Assembly (NCBI GenBank): GCA_050953405.1
Contig: JBMNMP010000001.1
Location: 248,001 to 312,000 of the forward strand
Origin: RUG100 sp050953405
GTDB lineage: Bacteria; Bacillota; Clostridia; Peptostreptococcales; Anaerovoracaceae
Direction of reading: 5' to 3'
DNA length: 64,000 nt
Part shown: one piece after another, positions 1-7,778 of the stretch
How the letters are laid out: every line of letters starts with the position of its first letter
Numbering within the stretch: the first letter of the stretch is position 1
Made by a program: the position numbers and the translations under genes
Notes under the pieces: model-generated
The model's input: only the letters and a program-made list of their open reading frames with translations
The model's database searches: none
What the model was told of the DNA's origin: nothing

Positions 1-47
1 ACCTTGGTCGGATTTGCATCCTTTATGAATATTTTTTTCAGATCCAT
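1..47 (-). CDS. 5' fragment of a gene downstream of rho, possibly DUF1385 family
   Basis: Only the first 15 codons are in the window, reading MDLKKIFIKDANPTK. The ATG shares its first base with the last base of the rho stop codon (TAATG), so it is probably translationally coupled to rho. In many Clostridia, rho is followed by rpmE and then a DUF1385 membrane protein whose N-terminus has a Pro-Thr-x-Val-Gly-Gly-type segment. The visible start resembles that family and not ribosomal protein L31. The family assignment is a guess from 15 residues. Confidence 0.35.
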   Translation of the reverse strand, partial: MDLKKIFIKDANPTK

Positions 48-1678
48 TATAATTTTATCTTTTTGATTATGTTCACAAATTCCCTGTTGTTCCTGGTGTG
101 CGCCAGATTGTCGATGATCATCTCGGTCACTTCCTGGTTGTCCCCGTTGCCGAGCGCTCTGCGCATATACCAGACCGCCTCCAGCTCTTCCTGGTTCATC
201 AGCAGATCTTCACGCCGCGTTCCCGACATGTTGAGATTCAATGCAGGGAATATCCTCTTTTCCGACAGTCGCCTGTCGAGATACAGCTCCATATTACCTG
301 TACCCTTGAACTCCTCAAAGATAACATCGTCCATGCGGCTGCCGGTCTCCACCAGTGCCGTCGCCAGAATGGTGATGCTGCCGCCTTCTTCCAGGTTCCT
401 CGCCGCACCGAAGAATTTCTTCGGTTTGTAGAGTGCCGCCGGGTCGAGGCCGCCGGACAGCGTCCTCCCCGAAGGGGGTACCGTCAGGTTGTAAGCTCTC
501 GCCAGCCTGGTGATGGAATCCAGGAGGATGACTACATCTCTGCCCTGCTCTACCAGGCGATGTGCCCTGGCGAGCACCATTTCGGCCACCTTTGCATGAT
601 GGTGAGGCTGTTCATCGAATGTCGAATATATGACTTCGCCGCGATGAAGTGTACGCTTCATATCGGTGACTTCTTCAGGTCGTTCATCCACCAGGAGAAC
701 GATGAGATCTATCTCCGGATAGTTCTTTTCTATACTGTTGGCTACTTTCTTCAGGAGCACAGTCTTGCCCGCTTTCGGGGCCGCCACGATCAGGCCTCTC
801 TGTCCTTTCCCTATGGGAGCCACCAGATCGATCAGCCTCATGGACAGCTCTCTGGGGCTGTCCTCCAGTGTGATCCTCTCGTTGGGGAATATCGGTGTCA
901 GGTCGTCAAAGTCCGGCCTGTGCTTTGCCTTCAGCGGGTCGTCTCCGTTGACCGTCTTTACATACAGCAGTGCGCCAAACTTTTCATTTTTGTTGGGGAG
1001 ACGCGATATACCGTCGATCTTGTCGCCCGTCTTCAGATTAAAGCGCCTGATCATCTGCGGTGCCACATAGACATCGCGGTCGCTGGTCAGGTAGTTGTCG
1101 AATCTAAGGAAGCCAAAACCGCCCTCGGCGAGCTCGAGCACACCGCAGACCTCAGGTCTGTCATCGCGGTTTTCTTCCTTTTTTCCGTCTTTCTTCTGGT
1201 CCTGCTGATTCTGCTTGTGATTCTTATCCTGCTGAGTCGCTTTAGGCTCCTGATCTTGAGAATTGGAAACACTTTGTTGTGTATTGTTTTCGCCTTCCGG
1301 CTTTTTCTTGTTTGCTTCCGGCGCCGGTGCCGACATAATGACGCCGATCTCCGGTTCCTCTTCGGTCTCCGCCGGTTTCGCTTTCTCCCTGATGACCATG
1401 GGCATGCTGTTTTCTTTTGCCCGGGCCGCCTTCTTCAATGCCGGTTTCTTTTCGGCAACGTCTTCCTTCGGGGCCTCAGTCCTGTTGTGGGCCTTTGCAG
1501 GCGCCGTAATGAAAGCGTTCTCGCTCTTCGGCTGATCTCCCGTCTTCTCCTGTTGCATGGCGAGCATACTATCGATGAGCTCGGCCTTTTTCAGCTTGTT
1601 ATATCCCTTTATTCCGAATGCCTTTGCGATTTCCCGCAACTCAACAACTTTCTTAGATTTTAAGGTGTTTTCATCCAT
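47..1678 (-). CDS. rho: Transcription termination factor Rho
   Basis: Hexameric RNA-dependent ATPase that ends transcription on untranslated, C-rich transcripts. The 543-aa product has a SAP-like Rho N-domain (about residues 5-42), a long charged linker (about 45-175), a cold-shock-type RNA-binding domain (about 177-245) and the RecA-like motor. The motor has a Walker A APKAGKT and a Walker B-type VVILLDSITRLAR. E. coli Rho is about 419 aa; the extra length is the linker, which is strikingly Asn/Gln-rich at residues 131-161. The gene has its own promoter, and its start is separated from AGGAGG by a small hairpin. Identity is certain; linker function is unknown. Confidence 0.97.
   Translation of the reverse strand: MDENTLKSKKVVELREIAKAFGIKGYNKLKKAELIDSMLAMQQEKTGDQPKSENAFITAPAKAHNRTEAPKEDVAEKKPALKKAARAKENSMPMVIREKAKPAETEEEPEIGVIMSAPAPEANKKKPEGENNTQQSVSNSQDQEPKATQQDKNHKQNQQDQKKDGKKEENRDDRPEVCGVLELAEGGFGFLRFDNYLTSDRDVYVAPQMIRRFNLKTGDKIDGISRLPNKNEKFGALLYVKTVNGDDPLKAKHRPDFDDLTPIFPNERITLEDSPRELSMRLIDLVAPIGKGQRGLIVAAPKAGKTVLLKKVANSIEKNYPEIDLIVLLVDERPEEVTDMKRTLHRGEVIYSTFDEQPHHHAKVAEMVLARAHRLVEQGRDVVILLDSITRLARAYNLTVPPSGRTLSGGLDPAALYKPKKFFGAARNLEEGGSITILATALVETGSRMDDVIFEEFKGTGNMELYLDRRLSEKRIFPALNLNMSGTRREDLLMNQEELEAVWYMRRALGNGDNQEVTEMIIDNLAHTRNNREFVNIIKKIKL
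1196..1288 (-). other. Asn/Gln-rich, prion-like segment of the Rho linker
   Basis: This stretch encodes Rho residues 131-161, of which 15 of 31 are Asn or Gln, with Ser and Lys between them and almost no hydrophobic residues. Clostridium botulinum Rho carries an N/Q-rich prion-forming domain at the same position between the N-domain and RNA-binding domain. Whether this shorter segment can aggregate is not known. Confidence 0.6.
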
Positions 1679-1693
1679 AATATTATACTTAAA

Positions 1694-1713
1694 AAGGCGA
1701 ATGCCTTCCTCCT
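1694..1713 (-). promoter_or_regulatory. rho ribosome binding site separated from the start by a mini-hairpin
   Basis: On the minus strand AGGAGG (1708-1713) lies 29 nt upstream of the rho ATG. The intervening AAGGC-ATTC-GCCTT (1694-1707) can fold into a 5-bp hairpin followed by a short U-run. Folding would shorten the effective SD-to-ATG distance to about 15 nt. No closer Shine-Dalgarno sequence is visible. Confidence 0.5.
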
Positions 1714-1788
1714 GTCAATTGATTTTCTTCTGGAATTGCTGTAATTGCCGGATGGTCCCGGACTTTGTAGATGCCCCTCAACGGGTTA

Positions 1789-1818
1789 ATTATACACCCA
1801 TTGTGGAACATAAGTCAA
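1789..1818 (-). promoter_or_regulatory. rho promoter (sigma-A type)
   Basis: Minus-strand TTGACT (1813-1818), 18-nt spacer, TATAAT (1789-1794). This predicts a leader of roughly 105 nt before the rho start. Confidence 0.7.
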
Positions 1819-1888
1819 AAAAATGTCAATATTGTGGAGTATTTTTCACATTTCGCCTCTTTGAAAGCTGCCATATGCAGTCCGTTCT

Positions 1889-2470
1889 TCAGCCGGCCAT
1901 CACGCCGTATACCCTGGGCCTCAGCTTCATGATCAGCACTACGGCGAGTATAGTTTTCAATACATCGCCCGGCAGGAACGGGATCACGCAGGTCACCATG
2001 CTGGCAGCCAGCGATGTGCCTGAAGATGCCATGAACCATATGGTCCCCAGCGCGTAACAGGTCGCCAGACCGATCACTGCCGCTATGGCAACACCCCACC
2101 AGGTCAGCCTGCTGCGGCAGAAAACCGTGATCAGCAGCCCGCATATCAGAGCCGATGTGATATAGCCCACCAGATAACCGCCCGTGGGGCCGGTCAGGAT
2201 GCCAAGTCCGCCCGTAAAGTTGTGGAACACGGGGGCACCCACCGCTCCCACCAGCAGATAGACTATCATGCTGAGAGTACTGTGCTTGTAACCCAGCAGC
2301 CCGCCTGCCAGAGTGGTCATCAGTGTGGCCAGGGTCACCGGCACCGGTGTGAACGGCAGCGGTATCGATATCCACGCGCCCACCGCAGTCAGGGCGGCAA
2401 AAAGCGCCGTCAAAATCATCTTCTGGGTGCGCGTGTTCGCACCGCTGGTCCTTCTTGCACGTTCAGTCAT
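1889..2470 (-). CDS. bioY: Biotin transporter BioY (ECF S component)
   Basis: Substrate-binding membrane subunit of an energy-coupling-factor biotin importer; it would work with a shared EcfAA'T module not present here. The 193-aa protein has about six hydrophobic segments. The family-typical regions include the first helix (LTALFAALTAVGAWISIPLP), a GPTGGYL motif near residues 90-100, and a FLPGDVLK stretch near the C-terminus, which in BioY lines the biotin site. AGGAGG precedes the ATG. It is monocistronic, and its promoter is overlapped by a BirA operator, so it is expected to be repressed when biotin is plentiful. Confidence 0.93.
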   Translation of the reverse strand: MTERARRTSGANTRTQKMILTALFAALTAVGAWISIPLPFTPVPVTLATLMTTLAGGLLGYKHSTLSMIVYLLVGAVGAPVFHNFTGGLGILTGPTGGYLVGYITSALICGLLITVFCRSRLTWWGVAIAAVIGLATCYALGTIWFMASSGTSLAASMVTCVIPFLPGDVLKTILAVVLIMKLRPRVYGVMAG

Positions 2471-2524
2471 TTTTTCATATCCTCCTCATAAAGAACTCCG
2501 GTCAAATATCTTCAGCTAGAAATG

Positions 2525-2578
2525 ATTTTAAAGCAAGGCGGCCTCTTTGTCAACCTTTAGGTGCTTATGGGTTGACAG
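2525..2578 (-). promoter_or_regulatory. bioY promoter with overlapping BirA operator
   Basis: The inverted repeat TTGTCAACC (2547-2555), 14-nt spacer, GGTTGACAG (2570-2578) matches the biotin-repressor site architecture known for BirA in Gram-positive bacteria. On the minus strand one arm supplies the -35 TTGACA (2548-2553), followed by a 17-nt spacer and -10 TAAAAT (2525-2530). BirA dimers bound here would occlude RNA polymerase. A BirA with a DNA-binding domain is encoded at 16903-17859. Confidence 0.8.
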
Positions 2579-2614
2579 AAGGGGCGGCGCTGTACAATAT
2601 TTTGATGGGGCGGC

Positions 2615-2643
2615 TTTACAAAAAATTATGGTAGGTATATGCT
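2615..2643 (+). promoter_or_regulatory. Candidate promoter for the large surface protein
   Basis: TTTACA (2615-2620), 17-nt spacer, TATGCT (2638-2643). This is the best-spaced plus-strand match in the 300-nt gap and would give a leader of about 225 nt. A plus-strand TTGACA at 2572-2577 exists but has no well-spaced -10; it is probably a by-product of the symmetric BirA site. The rest of 2579-2764 shows nothing convincing. Confidence 0.4.
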
Positions 2644-2764
2644 TACTCTATACATTTATTATCTTATTACAATTGATCAGGAGAGGCTTTCAGGGATTTG
2701 AGAAAGAATGGAAATTTCGTTTCTCAATTCTGACGAGCGTTGATTAAGGAAACCTCCATTCAAA

Positions 2765-2838
2765 CCGCGGGCGTCCGGCTCGCGGAAAACAATTGATAGC
2801 CGTAAGAGTGCTGATAATTTATCAGACTCGATAACGGC
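2765..2838 (+). promoter_or_regulatory. Structured 5' leader of the surface-protein gene
   Basis: Two hairpins precede the SD GAGGAGG (2857-2863). The first is CCGCGGGC/GCTCGCGG (2765-2772 with 2778-2785). The second is a long stem from 2799 to 2838: GCCGT/ACGGC, then GAGT/ACTC, then CTGATA/TATCAG. CTCGC at 2779-2783 can instead pair with GCGAG at 2837-2841, giving an alternative fold. No known riboswitch class could be matched. It may be a cis-regulatory RNA or simply a stable UTR. Confidence 0.4.
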
Positions 2839-2874
2839 GAGTGTATTTGATTTGACGAGGAGGACAAGATCAAT

Positions 2875-5800
2875 ATGATTCTAACTAAAAAGCTGACGGC
2901 GGCCTTGCTATCTATTCTGATAGCGATTGCTTTCATGCCGTCTATGACCTTCGCTTCCGGCGGAGGAGGAACGGGCACCGTGATCGATCCCGAAAACGCA
3001 ACGATAGAGGGCGACGGCTCTTACATTGTTGACAGTGACGGATTCACCGGCGATATCGTCGTCAGATCCGGGAATGTTGACATCACACTGAATGGCGAAC
3101 TCAGGGGGACCATCACAGTAGAAAAGGATGCCGCAGCCACATTGGATCTGAACGGAAACAATATCACGACCACCGACAAAGCAACAGACACTATTTTCAA
3201 CAAAGGTTCGCTCAATATCAAAGGTGAGGGAACTGTTTCCAGTGCCCGGGCCGCTGTCGCCAATGCTCCCGGAGCTGCCTGCGTTGCGGACGGCGGAACA
3301 TTCATGTCCAGTAACTGATATCCTGTCAAAAACCTGGGATCGATGACGATCAACGATCCGGTCACCGTAAAGCAGTCCACAAAAGAAAACACTGCTTCCC
3401 TGATCGACAACGGATGGTATGACTCGTCTATAGTATCTCCCAATGCGGATGGAAACGATACCATCGGTGGAACAACTTACTACTATCAGAGCGGCCTGCA
3501 CGCTGAAATGACCATCAACGGCGGTACATTTGTTCTCAATGAAGACAGAGGCAATAACAAGTGCGTCAAGAACGATGACTACGGCGTGATGACTATCAAT
3601 GGCGGTACATTTGACGGCGGCAGTTATTACGCGATACAGAATAATAGTTCACTGACAGTGACCGGAGGCACATTCAGCGGAGCCCGCGCTATTTACAACT
3701 ATTACAACTCCGATGCTGCGGCAAATGCCGGTGCCCTGAACCTGGAAGGCGGCACTTTTGTGAGCACGCTGGAGGACATCATCATCGATAATTCGCCTTA
3801 TAACAAGGGGGAGAAGACCACTGTATCCGGCGGTACGTTTAACTTGCCGGTGGGGGATTACGTGGATGCGGACACCTTGCAGGCCAAGGTCACCAATGGA
3901 TCATCTGATGTAGTTTATGCTGTGGGACAGAAAGCTATCGATGCAGCTCGCGCAGATGCCGACAACTCCGTATCCATAACCAATGGTTCTCTGGTTCTCG
4001 ACAAAGACGGCTCTTACACTGTTGATAAAGACGGGTTCACCGGCAATATCATCGTCAGATCCGCTAATGTTGACATCACACTGAATGGCGAACTCAAGGG
4101 TACCATAACAATAGAAAAGGATGCTGCAGCCACATTGGATCTGAACGGAAACAATATCACGACAACGGATACAGACACAGATAAGGGAAACATCTCTATC
4201 TTCAATGCCGGTACCTTGTCGGTGAAAGGTGCAGGAACTGTAAGCAGCGATTATGGCACGCTTGTCAATCTGCAGGGCGCATCCTGCGAACTGAACGGCG
4301 GCAAATTCACTTCAAAGAGCTGGTATCCCATCAAAAACATGGGCGTAATGACCATCAATGACGGGGTTACTGTAACGCAGTCCACAAAAGATAATGTGTC
4401 TTCACTCATTGATAACGGCTGGTATTCTATATCAGGAGATACGATCAATGGCGTGAAATATGTATATGATTCCAACCTTCAGGGCCCGAAACTGACCATC
4501 AACGGCGGATATTTCACACTTGCCAGCACTGACGGTACGGACTCTGCCAACAATAACAAGCCAATCAAGAATGATGATTTTGGAGTCATGGTCATCAACG
4601 GCGGAACACTGGATATGGGCACGACCAACTTTACAGTCACTTCTTTCAACGATCTGACAATCACAGGCGGTACCTTCAAATCAGCGGTCCCCATCTACAG
4701 CTATCATGACCCGGATGTACCGTCCGAATCAGGAAATTTGAAAATTGAAGGCGGCAACTTCCAAAGCACCTACAAGACTACTATTGGAATCATCTACACG
4801 AAAGATTCACCATCGACAGACAACATCGCTGTAACCGGCGGTACCTTCAACTTGCCGGTGAGCGACTATGTAAGCGAAGATGTACCCCAGGCGAAGGTGA
4901 CCGACGAAAATAACGAAGTAACCTATGCTGTGGGACAGGAGACTGTCAAGAAAGCTGCCGAGGATTCAAATAACACCGTTACTATTACCTCTGGCTCCAT
5001 AACGCTGGACGGTACAAATGCGACAATCACAAATAATTCAGAGGGCACGGTAACCGTTGACGGAAAGATACTGAAGAATGGCGAAAGCGTCAAAACCAAT
5101 GCCGAGCAGACAATCGCAGGTCTGAAAGAACAGATCGCATCACTGCAGTCAGATCTGAGCGCTGCTCAGAGCAAATCAACAGAAGATGCGGCCACCATCG
5201 CTGACCTCAACGATCAGCTGGCTGATGCTCAGGCACAAGCGACGACCGATGCAGCCACCATCGCCGATCTGAAAGATCAGCTGGCTAAAGCTCAGGCAGA
5301 TGCAACTATCAATAAGGCGACCATCAGTGCCCTTGAGGAACAGCTGGCTAAAGCTCAGGCGGATGCGGAAGCCAACGCCAATACGATCGCTGACCTCAAT
5401 TCTCAATTGACAGCAGCGAGAGCCGTCGCCGCAACGAATGCGGATACCATCAACAGCCTCTCATCGCAGCTGGCTCAGGCAAAGAGCGACGCCAAGACAC
5501 TCGAGGATACTCTGAATGCAAAGATCACATCGCTGCAGTCGCAGCTGGCAGATGCCAAAACGAATGCAGACACCGATGCGGCCACCATCACAGACCTCAA
5601 TGATCAACTGGCCAAGGCCAAGGATGATCTGGCAACCGTTCAGAACGACCTGAACAAACAGATCAGCTCTCTGGAAGCGCAGCTGGCAGATGCAAAGGCG
5701 AAAGCAGACACCGATGCCAAGACCATCGGGACTCTGAAAGATCAGGTGACCTCACTGCAGTCCGCCCTTACGGAAGCGCAGAACAAATCAAAAGAAGATG

Positions 5801-7482
5801 CAGCCACCATCAGCGATCTGGAGGATCAGCTGGCTAAAGCTCAGGCAGATTCCTCGACTGATGCGGCCACCATCACTGACCTTAGGAATCAGCTGGCCGC
5901 AGCTCAGGCAATCGCAGCGACCGATGCAGATACTATCAACAGCCTCTCATCGCAGCTGGCTCAGGCAAAGAGCGACGCCAAGGCACTCGAAACTGAACTG
6001 AATACTAAGATCGCATCACTGCAGTCGCAGCTGGCAGATGCCAAAACGAATGCAGACACCGATGCGGCTACCATCGCTGACCTCAATGATCAGCTGACTA
6101 AGGCAAAGGCGGAACTGGATGCTGTCCAGAACGACCTGAACAATCAGATCAGCTCCCTGGAGGCGCAGCTGGCAGAAGCAAAGACAAACGCAGACGCCGA
6201 TGCCAAGACCATCGGAGATCTGAATGACCGGATCACTTCACTGCAGTTCGCCCTTACGGAAGCGCAGAACAAATCAAAAGCAGATGCGGAGACCATCAGC
6301 GACCTGAACAAAAAGCTGACGGATGCTCAGGCAAAAGCGACGACCGATGCGGCCACCATAGCAGATCTGAAGGATCAGCTGGCTAAAGCTCAGTCCGACG
6401 CTGCAACAAATACAGCGACCATAACTGACCTTAGAAATCAGCTGGCCACAGCTCAGGCAGCTGCGGAAGCCAACGCCAATACGATCGCTGACCTCAATTC
6501 TCAACTGACTGCAGCGAGAGCCGTTGCCGCAACGAATGCGGATACCATCAACAGCCTCTCATCGCAGCTGGCTCAGGCAAAGAGCGATGCCAAGACACTC
6601 GAGGATACTCTGAATGCAAAGATCACATCACTGCAGTCACAGCTGGCAGATGCCAAGACGAATGCAGACACCGATGCGGCCACCATCAAAGACCTCAATG
6701 ATCAGCTGACTGCAGCTAATGAAGAGCTGAAAACCCTTAAAGAAAATGTCAGCTCCCTGGAAGCACAGCTGGATGAGGCCAGGAAAGCATCAGAGACCGC
6801 TGAGGCCACCATCGCAGGCCTCAATGACAAACTGGCACAGACACAAGCTGATCTGCAGCAGGCACAAGAAGACTTGAAGGCAGCGCAGCAATCAGCGGCC
6901 ACTTTTGCGCCGGTCGCTCAGGTCACTAACCTGAAAGCTGTAGGCGACAAGGCAAGCGTCACCCTGACATGGAGTGCATTGACTTCCAATGCCAGCGGCT
7001 ATAAGATATATCGCAAGACGGGTACTGGGTCATACAAACTGGTAAAGACCATTTCCGGTATCAGCACTGCAAAATGGACGAATACCAGACTGAAGAAGGG
7101 CAAGACGTATTACTACCGCATAAAGGCTTACAAGGCCATCAGCGGCGGAGAGCTCTGGGGAGCTTATTCCACAGCAGCAAAGGCAAAGACAACATGGGTC
7201 GCCCGGGTCAAGAACCTCAAGGCAGCGCCAGGCAGGGGCAAAGTGACACTGACCTGGAGAGCTCTCAGATCCGACGTCAGCGGTTACAAGATATATCGCA
7301 AGACAGCCGGCGGAACATACAAAGCCGTAAAGACGATCAAAAAGCCGCGTACAGCCAGGTGGACGAATTACAAACTGAAGAAAGGCAGGACCTATTACTT
7401 CTATATCAAGGCCTACAGGACCGTAAAGACCAAGCGTCACTACGGAAATGCCTCCACAGCTGTACATACAGTGGTTAAATAG
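2875..7482 (+). pseudogene. Large secreted beta-repeat/coiled-coil/Fn3 protein, interrupted by in-frame TGA
   Basis: One reading frame of 1535 sense codons is cut by TGA at 3316-3318. It has a signal peptide (residues 1-28, cleavage near TFAS-GG) and two tandem copies of a roughly 330-residue beta-repeat module with NGGTF/TGGTF-type turns. Next come about 600 residues of 21-residue coiled-coil repeats and two C-terminal Fn3-like domains (VTLTW, GYKIYRK, YYYRIKAY). No LPXTG, SLH or other anchor is visible. The second module has Trp (TGG, 4321-4323) at the position matching the stop, so a single G-to-A change explains it. ATG 3343 has no SD or signal peptide and is unlikely to start a real protein. 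Without readthrough the cell makes only a 147-aa secreted fragment. The product resembles an adhesin or cell-surface stalk, but its function is unknown. Confidence 0.8.
5104..6900 (+). repeat. Coding tandem repeats: 63-nt units within larger near-identical blocks
   Basis: The coiled-coil section repeats every 21 residues (three heptads) with the pattern D-A-A-T-I-x-D-L-x-x-Q-L-A-x-A-Q-A-x. On top of this, longer blocks recur: the segment beginning at 5440 reappears at 5926 and at 6538, and 5365-5589 is nearly identical in DNA to 6463-6687. Such blocks point to unequal recombination that can lengthen or shorten the stalk. Confidence 0.85.
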
Positions 7483-7503
7483 CACAGGATAATATCTGTG
7501 ATC

Positions 7504-7535
7504 AAAGACTCCGGTCCCCGGGCCGGAGTCTTTTA
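7504..7535 (+). terminator. Intrinsic terminator after the surface-protein gene
   Basis: AAAGACTCCGG (7504-7514), 8-nt loop, CCGGAGTCTTT (7523-7533) and a T-run. The symmetric A/T flanks let it work on either strand. Confidence 0.85.
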
Positions 7536-7627
7536 ATAGTTCAAAAACAAAAGAAAACAACTCTGCAGAATGCAAAGCTGTTCTCTCCCTTAAGTTGTTT
7601 GTTCAATGCCATGCTACTAACATTGAT

Positions 7628-7677
7628 GGTTGACTTATAAGATGGTCATAATATCACTTCATCTGAATAAAGTCAAC
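7628..7677. repeat. 50-nt imperfect inverted repeat
   Basis: GGTTGACTT (7628-7636) pairs with AAGTCAACC (7669-7677), and inside it AGATG (near 7640) pairs with CATCT (near 7659). It lies about 100 nt downstream of nhaC. There is no T-run typical of an intrinsic terminator. It could be a folded RNA 3' end or a mini-element remnant. The remainder of 7538-7778 holds nothing recognisable. Confidence 0.5.
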
Positions 7678-7778
7678 CTCTCAAGGGGGGCTTATTTGAA
7701 ATTTTTTCCGAGTTATCACATTTGAGACGAATAATGATTCACTTTACGTCCAAATGCATTGCACTCGCCTCTAAGTGA

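Noticed and set aside
98..1663. 521-codon open frame antisense to rho
   Set aside because: It is a mirror of the real rho frame; no ribosome site and a composition unlike a folded protein.
2547..2747. Plus-strand 66-codon frame between bioY and the surface gene, or its 39-codon ATG version with a hydrophobic start
   Set aside because: No Shine-Dalgarno sequence, overlaps the BirA operator, and shows no recognisable protein pattern.
2765..2841. Cyclic di-GMP riboswitch
   Set aside because: Some local similarity (CGCGGAAAACAA) but the conserved core loops and pairing of either class could not be recognised.
3316..3318. Genome-wide reassignment of TGA to Trp
   Set aside because: Conserved genes such as mnmE and the acyl-CoA dehydrogenase end at TGA at the expected length.
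5104..6900. Repeats resembling a CRISPR-like or satellite array
   Set aside because: The units are 63 nt, continuous without spacers, and stay in frame as coiled-coil heptads.
3343..7482. Separate gene starting at ATG 3343
   Set aside because: Same frame as the upstream part, no SD, no signal peptide, and it begins inside a repeat module.
7628..7677. Second BirA operator
   Set aside because: The half-sites face the wrong way (GGTTGAC first) and are 32 nt apart instead of 14-15.
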